Positions 37,988 to 47,620 are shown, counted from the first letter of the stretch. The stretch is 64,000 nucleotides of DNA from Bradyrhizobium diazoefficiens (GCF_016616885.1 NZ_CP067102.1:248001-312000); one strand, 5' to 3'. Program-made: numbers and translations. The notes: generated by a model from the sequence alone, not told the origin.

Positions 37988-38422
37988 ATGTTTGAAGACA
38001 TCTATCTCTGGATCAAGGCGCTGCATGTGATCGCGGTCATCTCCTGGATGGCCGGCATGCTCTATCTGCCGCGGCTGTTCGTCTATCACTGCGAGGCCGA
38101 GATCGGCTCGAAACAGTCCGAAACCTTCAAAGTCATGGAACGCCGGCTGCTCAAGGCGATCATCAACCCCGCCATGATCGTCACCTGGCTTGCCGGGCTC
38201 TATCTCGCCTGGGCCGGCCATTGGTTCACGTTCGGCTGGCTGCACGTAAAACTGGCACTGGTCCTGGCGATGTCCGCGGTCCACGGCTTTTTTTCCCGCT
38301 GGCTCAAGGACTTCGCCGCCGACAAGCGCCCGCACAGCCAGAAATTCTTCCGGATTATCAATGAGGTGCCGACCGTTCTGATGATCATCATCGTCATCAT
38401 GGTGATCGTGAAGCCGTTCTAG
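37988..38422 (+). CDS. hemJ: Protoporphyrinogen oxidase HemJ
   Basis: A 144-residue membrane protein (HemJ/UPF0093) oxidising protoporphyrinogen IX to protoporphyrin IX in heme synthesis. There are four membrane helices (~8-28, 55-75, 84-102, 125-143). WIKALHVIAVISWMAGMLYLPRLFVYH contains the conserved heme-ligand-type His13 and PRL segment; HVKLALVLAMSAVHG and a second His cluster follow. It is the first gene to the right of the putative origin and lies ~250 bp upstream of rho. Confidence 0.95.
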   Translation: MFEDIYLWIKALHVIAVISWMAGMLYLPRLFVYHCEAEIGSKQSETFKVMERRLLKAIINPAMIVTWLAGLYLAWAGHWFTFGWLHVKLALVLAMSAVHGFFSRWLKDFAADKRPHSQKFFRIINEVPTVLMIIIVIMVIVKPF

Positions 38423-38670
38423 GCAGGAAACGCGAACGATCGCTCATCGCTTCGGCTTGCGGAGTGGGAAGCGATTTTCTATATTAGCGATATCCCACCC
38501 AACGCAGGCGGATGTGGTTGTGTCCGAGCTTTTTAAAAGCCGGACACCGCATCAGGTTTGAAGCCTCCACCGGCACTCACCTTGCCAGACCTGCGGACCT
38601 TACCTTCTCGCGTCCGCATTTCAGAGCCTCCTCGCACCCCCTCCCAAGGTTACCCCACAGGACCACCCCA

Positions 38671-39936
38671 ATGCGGGAAATTAAACTCCAGGACCTCAAG
38701 TCGAAGACGCCGGCCGAGCTCGTCTCGTTCGCGGAAGAGAACGGGGTCGAGAATGCCAGCACCATGCGCAAGCAGGAGCTGCTGTTCGCCATCCTCAAGC
38801 AGCTTGCGCTCGCGGAAACCGACATCGTCGGCGAGGGCGTCGTCGAGGTGCTCTCCGACGGTTTCGGCTTCCTCCGCTCGCCCGATGCGAATTATCTGCC
38901 GGGCCCGGACGACATCTATGTCTCGCCCTCGCAGATCCGCCGTTTCGGCCTGCGTACCGGCGACACCATCGAAGGCCACATCCGCAGCCCGAAAGAGGGC
39001 GAGCGCTATTTTGCGCTGCTGAAGGTCAACACGCTCAATTTCGAGGACCCGGAAAAGGCCAAGCACAAGGTCAATTTCGACAACCTCACGCCGCTGTTTC
39101 CGAATCAGCGCTTCCGCATGGAAATCGACGATCCGACGCGAAAAGACCTGTCTGCACGGGTGATCGACATCGTCGCGCCGATCGGCAAGGGCCAGCGCGC
39201 GCTGATCGTCGCGCCGCCGCGCACCGGTAAAACCGTGCTGATGCAGAACATCGCGCACTCGATCACGCACAACCATCCCGAATGCTATCTGATCGTGCTT
39301 CTGATCGACGAGCGTCCGGAAGAAGTCACGGACATGCAGCGCTCGGTGAAGGGCGAGGTCGTGTCGTCGACCTTCGACGAGCCGGCGGTGCGTCACGTCC
39401 AGGTCGCCGAAATGGTGATCGAGAAAGCCAAGCGTCTCGTCGAGCACGGCCGCGACGTCGTCATCCTGCTCGACTCGATCACGCGTCTGGGCCGCGCCTA
39501 CAACACCGTGGTGCCGTCATCCGGCAAGGTGCTGACCGGCGGTGTCGACGCCAACGCCTTGCAGCGCCCGAAGCGCTTCTTCGGTGCCGCCCGCAACATC
39601 GAGGAGGGCGGCTCGCTGACCATCATCGCAACCGCGCTGGTCGATACCGGCAGCCGCATGGACGAAGTCATCTTCGAAGAGTTCAAGGGCACCGGTAACT
39701 CGGAACTGATCCTGGATCGCAAGGTCTCGGACAAGCGCACCTTCCCGGCCATCGACATCTCGCGCTCCGGCACCCGCAAGGAGGAGCTCATCACCGACAA
39801 TCAGGTGCTGAAGAAGATGTACGTGCTCCGCCGCATCCTGAACCCGATGGGCACCATGGACGCGATCGACTTCCTGCTCGACAAGCTGCGCTCGACCAAG
39901 AGCAATTCGGAGTTCTTCGACTCCATGAACACCTGA
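38671..39936 (+). CDS. rho: Transcription termination factor Rho
   Basis: Hexameric RNA-dependent ATPase/translocase; 421 residues. The N-terminal RNA-binding domain ([40 protein letters not shown]) is followed by the RecA-like domain with Walker A APPRTGKT (~183-190), the Q-loop/R-loop region and [13 protein letters not shown]. The ATG at 38671 gives the standard start; the frame is open 159 bp upstream but that part does not resemble Rho. An ~248-bp leader follows hemJ, in keeping with the autoregulated long leaders seen for rho in other bacteria (not shown here). Confidence 0.98.
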   Translation: MREIKLQDLKSKTPAELVSFAEENGVENASTMRKQELLFAILKQLALAETDIVGEGVVEVLSDGFGFLRSPDANYLPGPDDIYVSPSQIRRFGLRTGDTIEGHIRSPKEGERYFALLKVNTLNFEDPEKAKHKVNFDNLTPLFPNQRFRMEIDDPTRKDLSARVIDIVAPIGKGQRALIVAPPRTGKTVLMQNIAHSITHNHPECYLIVLLIDERPEEVTDMQRSVKGEVVSSTFDEPAVRHVQVAEMVIEKAKRLVEHGRDVVILLDSITRLGRAYNTVVPSSGKVLTGGVDANALQRPKRFFGAARNIEEGGSLTIIATALVDTGSRMDEVIFEEFKGTGNSELILDRKVSDKRTFPAIDISRSGTRKEELITDNQVLKKMYVLRRILNPMGTMDAIDFLLDKLRSTKSNSEFFDSMNT

Positions 39937-40254
39937 GCCTGGGTACAGCAAGAGTTTTGAGGGCGCCTTCGGGCGCCCTTTTTCGTTGTGCGGCTTTGCT
40001 GCAGCGAAGGTGCAGCATTCAGGGTGGATTTCGCGGTTAGAGTCGAGCTTCGCTTAGTCTGTTGATATATCTAAACAATATTAGACCTAGGTCGAGCCTA
40101 TCCTGGCGAGTGTGACGGGTTCCTGCAGCAGAATTCTGTGCTCTATGTTGCATCGCAATATGGACTTTGCTGGCGGATTGGAGCGCGGCAAAGCAGTCAC
40201 GTACGCCCATGAGAGGGCCGATTGCCTTTTCCCCGCCAGCCGGACAAATAGGCC
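39937..40254. other. Intergenic region between rho and mnmE
   Basis: A 318-bp stretch: a strong intrinsic terminator (39961-39983) ends the rho transcript, followed by an AT-richer patch (40055-40095, around TATATCTAAACAATATTAG) that may hold the mnmE promoter. No gene or repeat was found in the remainder. Confidence 0.55.
39961..39983 (+). terminator. Rho-independent terminator after rho
   Basis: GGGCGCC (39961-39967), a UUCG-type tetraloop (TTCG, 39968-39971), GGCGCCC (39972-39978) and five T residues (39979-39983). A textbook intrinsic terminator, 24 bp after the rho stop. Confidence 0.92.
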
Positions 40255-41610
40255 ATGCACCCGCGAGACCAGACCATCTTTGCGCTGTCGTCAGGCCGTC
40301 CGCCGAGCGCGATCGCATTGGTGCGCGTCTCGGGCCCGCAAGCCGGCCTGGTGCTGACGACGCTCGCAGGTAAGCTGCCCACGCCGCGGCGAGCCAGCCG
40401 CCGGTTGCTTCGGGACGGCGCGGGCCAGCCGATCGACGATGCGGTCGTGCTCTGGTTTCCGGGGCCGAGGAGTCCGACCGGCGAGGACGTCGCCGAATTC
40501 CACGTTCATGGCGGACGCGCCGTGCTAGCCGCGCTCCTCGCGGAGATTTCGCTAATTCCGAATACACGCGCCGCCGAGCCAGGCGAGTTCACCCGGCGCG
40601 CGTTTGAGAACGGCAAGCTCGACCTCACCGAGGCCGAGGGTCTCGACGATCTGATCCACGCCGACACGGATCGCCAACGTCGCCAGGCGCTGCGCCTGTT
40701 GCAGGGCATGCTCGGCAACCGCGCGCGTGATTGGCGCGAGCGCATCATCGAGGCATCGGCGCTGATCGAGGCCGGCATCGATTTTTCCGACGAGGGCGAC
40801 GTGCCCGCGGAATTGATGGCGCCGGCCGTGAAAGCGATCAAAGCGCTGCATGATGAAATTGTAAAAGTCCTTGCGGCACAGGGACATTCTGAACGCCTGC
40901 GCGACGGCCTGGTGGTCGCGATCGCTGGCGAGCCGAATGTCGGCAAGTCGACGCTGATGAATCAGCTCGCCCGCCGCGAGGTTGCGATCGTTTCGCCGCA
41001 CGCCGGCACCACGCGTGACGTGATCGAGGTGCAGCTCGATCTCGACGGCTATCCCGTCACGGTGATCGACACGGCCGGCATTCGCGAGACCGATGATCCC
41101 GTCGAGCAGGAAGGCGTGCGCCGGGCGCGGGCGCGGGCCGAAGACGCCGACCTCGTGCTGTGGCTGGTGGAGGGAGAGCGACCCGCTGATCCGGACGCGA
41201 CGCGGTCGCTCCGGACCGCCGGCGAGGGTCAGCGGTCAAGCGGCTCGGTCTGGATTGTGAGAAACAAAATCGATCTCGGCGGAGCCGCAACGGCCCGGCC
41301 GCCCGGCGATTTCGGGATCTCGGCGAGCCGGGGCGATGGCATCCCCGAGCTGGTCGAGGCCCTCGTCAAATTCGCGGCTGATTTTTTCGGAACCACCGAG
41401 GGCGCGTTGGTGACCCGGGCCCGGCAGCGAGATCTGTTGGCTCGGGCCGCCGACAGCTTGCGCCGAAGTCTGGAGCTTGTAGAAGAGGGCGAAGAGCTCG
41501 CCGCCGAGGAACTGCGCGCCGCCGCTTATGCCTTGGGTCGGCTGCTTGGCCGGGTGGATGTCGAGGACGTCCTCGGGGCCATTTTCCAAAAATTCTGCAT
41601 CGGAAAGTAG
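40255..41610 (+). CDS. mnmE: tRNA modification GTPase MnmE (TrmE)
   Basis: Works with MnmG to install 5-carboxymethylaminomethyl groups on U34 of certain tRNAs; 451 residues. The N-terminal tetrahydrofolate-binding domain ([50 protein letters not shown]) is followed by the G domain with P-loop GEPNVGKST (residues 225-233), DTAGIRE and NKIDL. The C-terminal catalytic Cys lies in the final motif FCIGK (Cys448). It lies upstream of mnmG, with two parS sites in the gap. Confidence 0.98.
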   Translation: MHPRDQTIFALSSGRPPSAIALVRVSGPQAGLVLTTLAGKLPTPRRASRRLLRDGAGQPIDDAVVLWFPGPRSPTGEDVAEFHVHGGRAVLAALLAEISLIPNTRAAEPGEFTRRAFENGKLDLTEAEGLDDLIHADTDRQRRQALRLLQGMLGNRARDWRERIIEASALIEAGIDFSDEGDVPAELMAPAVKAIKALHDEIVKVLAAQGHSERLRDGLVVAIAGEPNVGKSTLMNQLARREVAIVSPHAGTTRDVIEVQLDLDGYPVTVIDTAGIRETDDPVEQEGVRRARARAEDADLVLWLVEGERPADPDATRSLRTAGEGQRSSGSVWIVRNKIDLGGAATARPPGDFGISASRGDGIPELVEALVKFAADFFGTTEGALVTRARQRDLLARAADSLRRSLELVEEGEELAAEELRAAAYALGRLLGRVDVEDVLGAIFQKFCIGK

Positions 41611-41674
41611 CGCTAGTTCTTCAATGTAAAACTAGCGCTTGTTTCCATTGCTTGTGCGTGGACGGGTTCCACCC

Positions 41675-41690
41675 TGTTTCACGTGAAACA
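41675..41690. promoter_or_regulatory. parS: parS site 1 (perfect 16-bp palindrome)
   Basis: TGTTTCACGTGAAACA, identical to the widely conserved chromosomal parS consensus bound by ParB. It lies 65 bp after mnmE and about 2.9 kb upstream of parA. Confidence 0.93.
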
Positions 41691-41762
41691 GCAACTATCC
41701 CAACGCTGTTCCTACTGTGCATGGGGTTGCTTTTGCGAAATTGCCCCGGCCCCCGACGACAT

Positions 41763-41778
41763 CGTTTCACGTGAAACA
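41763..41778. promoter_or_regulatory. parS: parS site 2
   Basis: CGTTTCACGTGAAACA: the 14-bp core GTTTCACGTGAAAC is intact, with one outer base differing from the consensus. It lies 58 bp upstream of the mnmG start. Confidence 0.9.
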
Positions 41779-41836
41779 CTGGGCCTCACCGAGTTTCCAC
41801 TTCCGGCTTTCCGGCCGCTGAGCTAGAAGTCGGTCC

Positions 41837-43717
41837 ATGCGAACAGAGCGAGAGAGTTTCGACGTCATCGTGATTGGCGGCGGCCACGCCGGCTGTGAGG
41901 CCGCGGCTGCTTCCGCTCGGATGGGTGCGACGACCGCTCTGGTGACGCACCGTTTCTCCACTGTCGGCGCGATGTCCTGCAATCCGGCCATCGGCGGTCT
42001 GGGCAAGGGCCATCTGGTGCGCGAAGTCGATGCCCTCGATGGTCTGATGGGCCGGGCCGGTGATGCCGGCGGCATCCAGTTTCGTGTGCTCAATCGTCGC
42101 AAGGGCCCCGCTGTCCGTGGCCCCAGGGCCCAGGCCGACCGGAAACTCTATGCCGCTGCGATGCAGGCTGCGATCGGGGAGACCGAAGGTCTTTCCGTCA
42201 TCGAAGGTGAGGCCGACGAGCTGATCGTGGTCGAGGACCGGGTCACCGGGCTGCGCCTGACGGACGGACGGGTGCTCCGGGCAGGGGCGGTCGTCATCAC
42301 CACCGGCACCTTTCTCCGTGGCCTGATCCATCTCGGCGAGAAGAACTGGCCCGCCGGCCGCGTCGGCGAGGCCACGGCGATGGGTCTTTCGGGCTCCTTT
42401 GAGCGGGCCGGCTTCACCCTGGGACGGTTGAAGACCGGGACGCCGCCGCGTCTGGATGGCTCGACGATTGACTGGTCCGCGGTCGAGATGCAGCCCGGAG
42501 ACGAGCCGCCGGAGCCGTTCTCTGTGATGACAGAACGGATCACGACCCCTCGGATCCAGTGCGGGATCACCCGGACCACGGCCGCCACCCACGAGGTGAT
42601 CCGGGCCAATGTCCATCGCTCCCCGATGTATTCCGGCCAGATCAAGAGCTCGGGACCGCGCTATTGCCCCTCGATCGAGGACAAGATCGTCCGGTTCGGC
42701 GATCGCGATGGCCATCAGATCTTCCTTGAGCCGGAAGGGCTCGACGACACCACGGTCTATCCCAACGGCATCTCGACCTCGCTTCCGGAGGAAGTCCAGC
42801 TCGCAATCCTCGCCAGCATCCCCGGCCTGGAGCGGGTGAAGATGGTCCGTCCGGGCTATGCCATCGAGTACGACCACATCGATCCCCGTGAGCTCGATCC
42901 GACCCTGCAGACCAAGCGTCTGCGCGGTCTGTTCCTGGCCGGACAGATCAACGGCACCACCGGATACGAGGAAGCGGCCGGCCAGGGCATCGTCGCCGGC
43001 CTCAATGCCGCGCTCTCTGCCAGCGGCGCCGCGCTGACTGTGTTCGATCGTGCCGACGGCTATCTCGGCGTGATGATCGACGACCTCGTCACCCGCGGGA
43101 TCAGCGAGCCCTATCGGATGTTCACATCGCGAGCCGAGTACCGGCTGACCTTGCGAGCGGACAATGCCGATCAGCGCCTGACCGAGAAGGGGATCGCGCT
43201 GGGCTGTGTCGGCAGTGCCCGGACCCAGCATCATCGTGCCAAGATGGACGCCCTGAACGCGGCGCGGACACTGTCGAAGTCGCTAGCCATCACTCCGAAC
43301 GAAGCGATCAAGCACGGGCTGTCCCTGAACCGGGACGGCCAACGCCGCTCAGCCTTTGAGTTGATGGCCTATCCGGATATCGGCTGGGGCCAGGTCCGCG
43401 CGATCTGGCCGGAGCTGTCCGCCATTGATCCCGTCATCGCCACCCATCTCGAGATCGACGCCAAATACGATGTTTATCTCGAGCGCCAGAGCGCCGACGT
43501 CGAAGCCTTCCGGCGCGACGAGGGGATGGTGCTGTCGGAGGTCGACTACCAGCAGGTCCCGGGTCTCTCCAATGAAGTCCGCGCCAAGCTGGAGAAGTCG
43601 CGGCCGTTCACGGTCGGTCAGGCCGGCCGGATCGATGGCATGACGCCGGCGGCACTCGGCATCCTCGCGGCCTATCTTCGCCGTGAGGCGCGCAGGACTT
43701 CCAAGGCAATTGCATAG
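41837..43717 (+). CDS. mnmG: tRNA uridine 5-carboxymethylaminomethyl modification enzyme MnmG (GidA)
   Basis: FAD-dependent partner of MnmE; 626 residues. The dinucleotide-binding motif is [18 protein letters not shown] (GGGHAG at 14-19). [42 protein letters not shown] (in part) and the C-terminal [18 protein letters not shown] segment ([12 protein letters not shown]) are family signatures. It is flanked by parS sites on both sides. Confidence 0.98.
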   Translation: MRTERESFDVIVIGGGHAGCEAAAASARMGATTALVTHRFSTVGAMSCNPAIGGLGKGHLVREVDALDGLMGRAGDAGGIQFRVLNRRKGPAVRGPRAQADRKLYAAAMQAAIGETEGLSVIEGEADELIVVEDRVTGLRLTDGRVLRAGAVVITTGTFLRGLIHLGEKNWPAGRVGEATAMGLSGSFERAGFTLGRLKTGTPPRLDGSTIDWSAVEMQPGDEPPEPFSVMTERITTPRIQCGITRTTAATHEVIRANVHRSPMYSGQIKSSGPRYCPSIEDKIVRFGDRDGHQIFLEPEGLDDTTVYPNGISTSLPEEVQLAILASIPGLERVKMVRPGYAIEYDHIDPRELDPTLQTKRLRGLFLAGQINGTTGYEEAAGQGIVAGLNAALSASGAALTVFDRADGYLGVMIDDLVTRGISEPYRMFTSRAEYRLTLRADNADQRLTEKGIALGCVGSARTQHHRAKMDALNAARTLSKSLAITPNEAIKHGLSLNRDGQRRSAFELMAYPDIGWGQVRAIWPELSAIDPVIATHLEIDAKYDVYLERQSADVEAFRRDEGMVLSEVDYQQVPGLSNEVRAKLEKSRPFTVGQAGRIDGMTPAALGILAAYLRREARRTSKAIA

Positions 43718-43718
43718 G

Positions 43719-43734
43719 CGTTTCACGTGAAACA
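43719..43734. promoter_or_regulatory. parS: parS site 3, overlapping the rsmG start codon
   Basis: CGTTTCACGTGAAACA, with the 14-bp core intact. It begins 2 bases after the mnmG stop, and the GTG within it (43727-43729) is the only standard start codon available to rsmG. Confidence 0.9.
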
Positions 43735-44500
43735 GCGCGGACCCGGCGGCGACAGGCCGCTAACCCGACAGCCCGGAGCAGGTGAGGGCGGTGGTCGTCG
43801 ATCCGAGCCGCCGCCGGCCAAGCCGAAGATCGACAAAGCCAGCGCCAACGACCAGGCGCTCGACTCCGTCATCGCCGCCGACAAGCGCCAAGCGCTGAAG
43901 CTCGCGCCCGTTTCACATGAAACAGAGGGGCGGCTCGATCGCTACATCGCGCTGCTCCGGGAATGGCAGGCCAAGACCAATCTGGTCGCGCCGTCGACCT
44001 TGCCAAACCTCTGGACCCGCCACATTGCCGATTCGCTTCAGCTCGTCGATCTCGCACCGACCGCAAAGCGCTGGGCCGACCTCGGCAGCGGCGGTGGTTT
44101 TCCCGGGGTCGTGCTGGCTTGCGCCATGGCCCGGACACCGGGCGCCAGCGTCCATCTCGTCGAGCGAATCGCCAAGAAGGCCGCGTTTTTGCGCGAAGCA
44201 ATTCGCGTCACCACATCTCCCGGAGTCGTACATCTCGCTGAGATCGGGGATAATGTGGATAGAATCACCGGCCCCGTCGATTGCGTCACCGCCCGCGCGC
44301 TGGCTCCGCTACATCAACTCATCGGCTTTGCAGAGCCGCTGATGCGCCAGGGCGCAAAAGCGCTGTTTCTCAAGGGTCAAGATGTAGAGGCTGAATTGAC
44401 CGAAGCCGCTAAATATTGGAATATTCAGTCGCAGCTCCACCAAAGTCGGACGGGTGACGGGTGGATCGTCGAGCTAACTTCAGTTGAACGGCGCGGGTGA
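43727..44500 (+). CDS. rsmG: 16S rRNA (guanine-N7)-methyltransferase RsmG (GidB)
   Basis: Methylates G527 of 16S rRNA with SAM; 257 residues from a GTG at 43727. The methyltransferase core is clear: NLVAPSTLPNLWTRHIADSLQL, WADLGSGGGFPGVVLA and HLVERIAKKAAFLREA. The first ~55 residues are an extra Gly/Pro/Lys-rich extension that most RsmG proteins lack; no ATG, GTG or TTG other than 43727 lies in frame before the core, so either the extension is real or a rare start (CTG, ATC) is used. The stop overlaps a possible parA GTG. Confidence 0.93.
   Translation: MKQRGPGGDRPLTRQPGAGEGGGRRSEPPPAKPKIDKASANDQALDSVIAADKRQALKLAPVSHETEGRLDRYIALLREWQAKTNLVAPSTLPNLWTRHIADSLQLVDLAPTAKRWADLGSGGGFPGVVLACAMARTPGASVHLVERIAKKAAFLREAIRVTTSPGVVHLAEIGDNVDRITGPVDCVTARALAPLHQLIGFAEPLMRQGAKALFLKGQDVEAELTEAAKYWNIQSQLHQSRTGDGWIVELTSVERRG
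43909..43924. promoter_or_regulatory. parS: Degenerate parS-like site 4, inside rsmG
   Basis: CGTTTCACATGAAACA: a single change (G to A) at the centre of the core palindrome. It is within the rsmG reading frame, encoding PVSHET. It may be a weak ParB site. Confidence 0.55.
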
Positions 44501-44529
44501 ACGTTCAGGGGTCGAGTGGGGAAATTCGG

Positions 44530-45396
44530 ATGACCGTGATTGACGAACCGCAGCTAGACCAGACCGACCAAGAAAAGGCTGAAGTCCCGCATGGCCACCC
44601 GCGCATCCTGGCGCTGGCGAATCAGAAGGGCGGCGTGGGAAAGACAACCACGGCGATTAATCTAGGCACGGCACTCGCAGCGATTGGCGAGCGCGTTTTG
44701 ATCGTCGATCTCGATCCGCAGGGCAACGCCTCGACCGGCCTCGGCATCGATCGCCGCAACCGCTCCTGCTCGACCTACGACGTGTTGATCGGCGAAGCCC
44801 CTCTGCGTGAAGCCGTGGTCTCGACTGCGGTGCCGCGGCTGCACATCGCGCCCTCGACCATGGATCTCTCCGGCCTTGAGCTCGAGCTCGGCACCACGCC
44901 CGGCCGCGCCTTCAAGCTGCGCGACGCGATCGCCGCGCTCAACAACAACGTCTCGCCGGACGCCGATTACACCTATGTGCTGATCGACTGCCCGCCGTCG
45001 CTCAACCTGCTCACGGTCAACGCGATGGCCGCGTCGGATGCGATCCTGGTGCCGCTGCAGTGCGAGTTCTTCGCGCTCGAAGGTCTGTCGCAATTGCTGC
45101 AGACGGTGGAGCAGGTGCGCTCGACGCTCAATCCGAATCTGTCGATCCACGGCATCGTGCTGACCATGTTCGACTCGCGCAACAATCTCTCGAACCAGGT
45201 CGTCGCCGACGTCCGCCAGTTCATGGGCGAGAAGGTCTACAAGACCATGATCCCGCGCAACGTGCGCATCTCGGAAGCGCCGTCCTACGGCAAGCCGGTG
45301 CTGGTCTACGATCTCAAATGCGTCGGCAGCGAAGCTTATCTGCGGCTCGCCACCGAAGTGATCCAGCGCGAGCGCGAGCTGCGCGTCACGCATTGA
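44530..45396 (+). CDS. parA: Chromosome partitioning ATPase ParA (Soj)
   Basis: ATPase that forms a nucleoid-bound gradient driving ParB-parS segregation; 288 residues. The deviant Walker A is KGGVGKTT (residues 33-40), the A' motif IVDLDPQGNAS (~57-67) and the B motif VLIDCPPSLNLLT follow; RNVRISEAPSYGKP is typical of ParA near the C-terminus. ATG 44530 was chosen over the GTG at 44497 because GAGTGGGG lies 8-15 bases before it and the extra N-terminal residues are not conserved-looking. It is followed by parB after a 156-bp gap containing a repeat. Confidence 0.97.
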   Translation: MTVIDEPQLDQTDQEKAEVPHGHPRILALANQKGGVGKTTTAINLGTALAAIGERVLIVDLDPQGNASTGLGIDRRNRSCSTYDVLIGEAPLREAVVSTAVPRLHIAPSTMDLSGLELELGTTPGRAFKLRDAIAALNNNVSPDADYTYVLIDCPPSLNLLTVNAMAASDAILVPLQCEFFALEGLSQLLQTVEQVRSTLNPNLSIHGIVLTMFDSRNNLSNQVVADVRQFMGEKVYKTMIPRNVRISEAPSYGKPVLVYDLKCVGSEAYLRLATEVIQRERELRVTH

Positions 45397-45410
45397 CGAT
45401 GCCGTAGGGC

Positions 45411-45501
45411 CGTAGGGTGGGTTAGCCGAAGGCGTAACCCACCACTGTCTATCTCCGCCGAAGCAGAAGAGGTGGGTTACGCTTCGCTAACCCACCCTAC
45501 G
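45411..45501. repeat. Repeat family A palindrome between parA and parB
   Basis: The 16-bp arms at 45411-45426 and 45486-45501 (CGTAGGGTGGGTTAGC and its complement) are perfect; inner arms GCGTAACCCACC (45432-45443) and GGTGGGTTACGC (45471-45482) also pair. It separates parA from parB in an otherwise co-directional pair and could reduce read-through or stabilise the parA message. Confidence 0.85.
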
Positions 45502-45552
45502 ATTCGAAATTCAGTTCTGGAGTGCTGCAGCGTGAATCCAAGGGAGCTGGCG

Positions 45553-46440
45553 ATGGCCGACGAAGCGCGTTCGCGACTGGGCCGAGGTCTTGCGAGTCTG
45601 ATCGGTGACGTCGGCGGCGAGGCCCAGCACGTCGATCGTCCGCGCGCGCAGCGCAAGGTGCCGATCGAATTCATCAAGGCCAATCCGCGCAATCCGCGCC
45701 GCACCTTTTCGGACATCGAGCTCAAGGAGCTCTCCGAGTCCATCAAGCAGCACGGCGTGATCCAGCCGATCGTGGTGCGCCCCGTGAAGGGGGCGCAGGA
45801 CCGCTTCGAGATCATTGCTGGTGAGCGCCGCTGGCGTGCCTCGCAAATGGCCGGCCTGCATGAAGTGCCGATCGTCCCGGTCGACATCAGCGACAGCGAT
45901 GCGCTGGAATTCGCGATCGTCGAGAACGTGCAGCGCGAAGACCTCAACCCGATGGAAGAGGCGCAGGGCTATCACGCGCTCGCCAACGAGTTCAAACGCA
46001 GCCAGGACGACATCGCAAAAGTCGTCGGCAAGAGCCGCAGCCACGTCGCCAACATGATGCGGCTGACAAAGCTCCCGGCCGAGGTGCAGGCCTTCATCGC
46101 GAGCGGCGAGCTGACCGCCGGGCACGCCCGTGCGCTGATCGGCGTGCCCGATCCGCTGGCCGCCGCCAAGCGCATCGTCGCGGAGGGCCTCAACGTCCGC
46201 CAGACTGAGGCGCTCGCGCATGAGGAGGGCGTGCCGGAGCGCAAGCCGCAAAAGGCGCGGGCCACCGGTGGCAAGGAAAAGGATCCTGATACGATCGATC
46301 TTGAGAAGCGTGTCAGCGACGCGCTCGGCCTCAAGGTCACCGTCAATCATCGCGATCCCGGCGGCTCGGTCCAGATCAACTACCGCAACCTCGATCAGCT
46401 CGACGAGGTGATGAAGCGGTTGGCGAAGGGCGCTCTGTAG
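45553..46440 (+). CDS. parB: Chromosome partitioning protein ParB (Spo0J), CTP-dependent parS clamp
   Basis: A 295-residue ParB. The CTP-binding N-domain carries NPRRTF, QPIVVRP, the GERRWRA motif and ENVQREDLNPMEEA; the helix-turn-helix that reads parS includes VVGKSRSHVANMMRLTKLP; LTAGHARAL follows; the C-terminal dimerisation domain ends in VQINYRNLDQLDEVMKRL. ATG 45553 with AAGGGAG upstream was chosen; a GTG at 45532 would add seven residues. Its parS targets are the sites around mnmG/rsmG. Confidence 0.97.
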   Translation: MADEARSRLGRGLASLIGDVGGEAQHVDRPRAQRKVPIEFIKANPRNPRRTFSDIELKELSESIKQHGVIQPIVVRPVKGAQDRFEIIAGERRWRASQMAGLHEVPIVPVDISDSDALEFAIVENVQREDLNPMEEAQGYHALANEFKRSQDDIAKVVGKSRSHVANMMRLTKLPAEVQAFIASGELTAGHARALIGVPDPLAAAKRIVAEGLNVRQTEALAHEEGVPERKPQKARATGGKEKDPDTIDLEKRVSDALGLKVTVNHRDPGGSVQINYRNLDQLDEVMKRLAKGAL

Positions 46441-46503
46441 GTCACCGATGTCGTCCTGGCGAAAGCCGGGAGGACGTTCAAGGCATTGCTCTATCCACCC
46501 GTC

Positions 46504-46536
46504 ATTGCTTCGTCGCAAGGGCTCCTTGCAATGACG
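46504..46536. repeat. Partial copies of repeat families B and D
   Basis: ATTGCTTCGTCGCAAGG...CTTGCAATGAC resembles one half of family B (22236-22411). Just upstream, 46451-46475 holds a short hairpin similar to family D (GTCCTGGCGAAAGCCGGGAG). Both lie between the 3' ends of parB and holA. Confidence 0.5.
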
Positions 46537-46582
46537 CATGGAGGGAGTTGCGCTTGGAATGACGTGAAGAGAGTAGGCGCGC

Positions 46583-47620
46583 TCAGCCCCGCCGCTTTGC
46601 ATTCGCGGCGATCGCCATCAGCGTGCGCTGGGCGATGGCGGCGGCCAGCGTCGATTGCTTGCGGGTGTCGAGCGCGGCGGTCGCAAGCTGCTCGATGATT
46701 GCGGCGAGCCTTGCCACGCTGAAATTGCGCAGCGCGGTTTCGACCGCGGACTTTCGTGAAAAATGCAGCCGCGGAAATCCGCCGTCGAGCACGGCGGAGG
46801 CCGGCGTGCCGTCGGCGATCGCGAGCGCGGATTTATGCAGCCACGCGGCCTGGCGCTGCGCGGCCGAGATGATCACGCCGGGATAGGTGCCGGCGATCAT
46901 GGCCTTTGCGAATTCGGTCTCGACGATATCGGGCCGGCCGGCGAAGGCGCCGTCGACGATCGGATCGAGCTTCAGCTCCGACGCATCCGCGACGACGGAC
47001 ATCACGTCATCCAGCGTGATCTCGCCCTTGCCGTGGGCGTACAGCGTGAGCTTGCGCAGCTCGTTGCGCGAGGCCTGGCGATCGCCGCCGAGGAACGACA
47101 TCAGCGCGCCGCGGGCATCCTGCGCGATGCGCAGATTCGCGATGCGGAGCTCGTCCTCTATCAATTTCGCCAGGTCGCGCTCAGTGTCGGGATAGCAGCC
47201 GATCGCCACCGCGGCCTTGGCCTTCTCGCAGGCCTTGCGCAGCGGCGATTCCGGGCGCAGCTCGCCGGCTTCGATCACGATACGGCAATCCTTCACCGGC
47301 ATCTCGGCCAGCGTGTCGACGCCGCTGGCAAAGCTGCGCGAGCCAGCGCGGATGCGAATGGCGCGCCGGCCGCCGAACAGCGGCACGGTCATGGCTTCGT
47401 CGACCAGGCGCGACGGCTCGGCGGAAAGCTCGTCGCCGTCGAGTTTGACGAGCGAGAAGGGATCGTTGGGATCGTCGACGGCGGACGCAATCAGCGCGTC
47501 GGCGCGCTCGCGCACGAGGCCGGCATCGGGACCATAGAGCAGGATGATCGGACGGCCCGCGTCGGGGCGGGCGAGGAAGGCGTCTATCTCCTTTCCGCGC
47601 AGCGCGACCAAGAACGTCAA
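46583..47620 (-). CDS. holA: DNA polymerase III delta subunit
   Basis: Clamp-loader subunit that opens the beta clamp; 345 residues. The N-terminal region includes IILLYGPDAGLVRERADALI, a non-hydrolysing ATPase-like fold, with VDEAMTVPLFGGRRAIRIR and DCRIVIEAGELRPES after it, as in HolA. The C-terminal collar domain is alpha-helical (SALAIADGTPASAVL). Its start overlaps the lptE stop by 4 bases in a leuS-lptE-holA operon, the arrangement known in many proteobacteria. Confidence 0.93.
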   Translation of the reverse strand: MTFLVALRGKEIDAFLARPDAGRPIILLYGPDAGLVRERADALIASAVDDPNDPFSLVKLDGDELSAEPSRLVDEAMTVPLFGGRRAIRIRAGSRSFASGVDTLAEMPVKDCRIVIEAGELRPESPLRKACEKAKAAVAIGCYPDTERDLAKLIEDELRIANLRIAQDARGALMSFLGGDRQASRNELRKLTLYAHGKGEITLDDVMSVVADASELKLDPIVDGAFAGRPDIVETEFAKAMIAGTYPGVIISAAQRQAAWLHKSALAIADGTPASAVLDGGFPRLHFSRKSAVETALRNFSVARLAAIIEQLATAALDTRKQSTLAAAIAQRTLMAIAANAKRRG

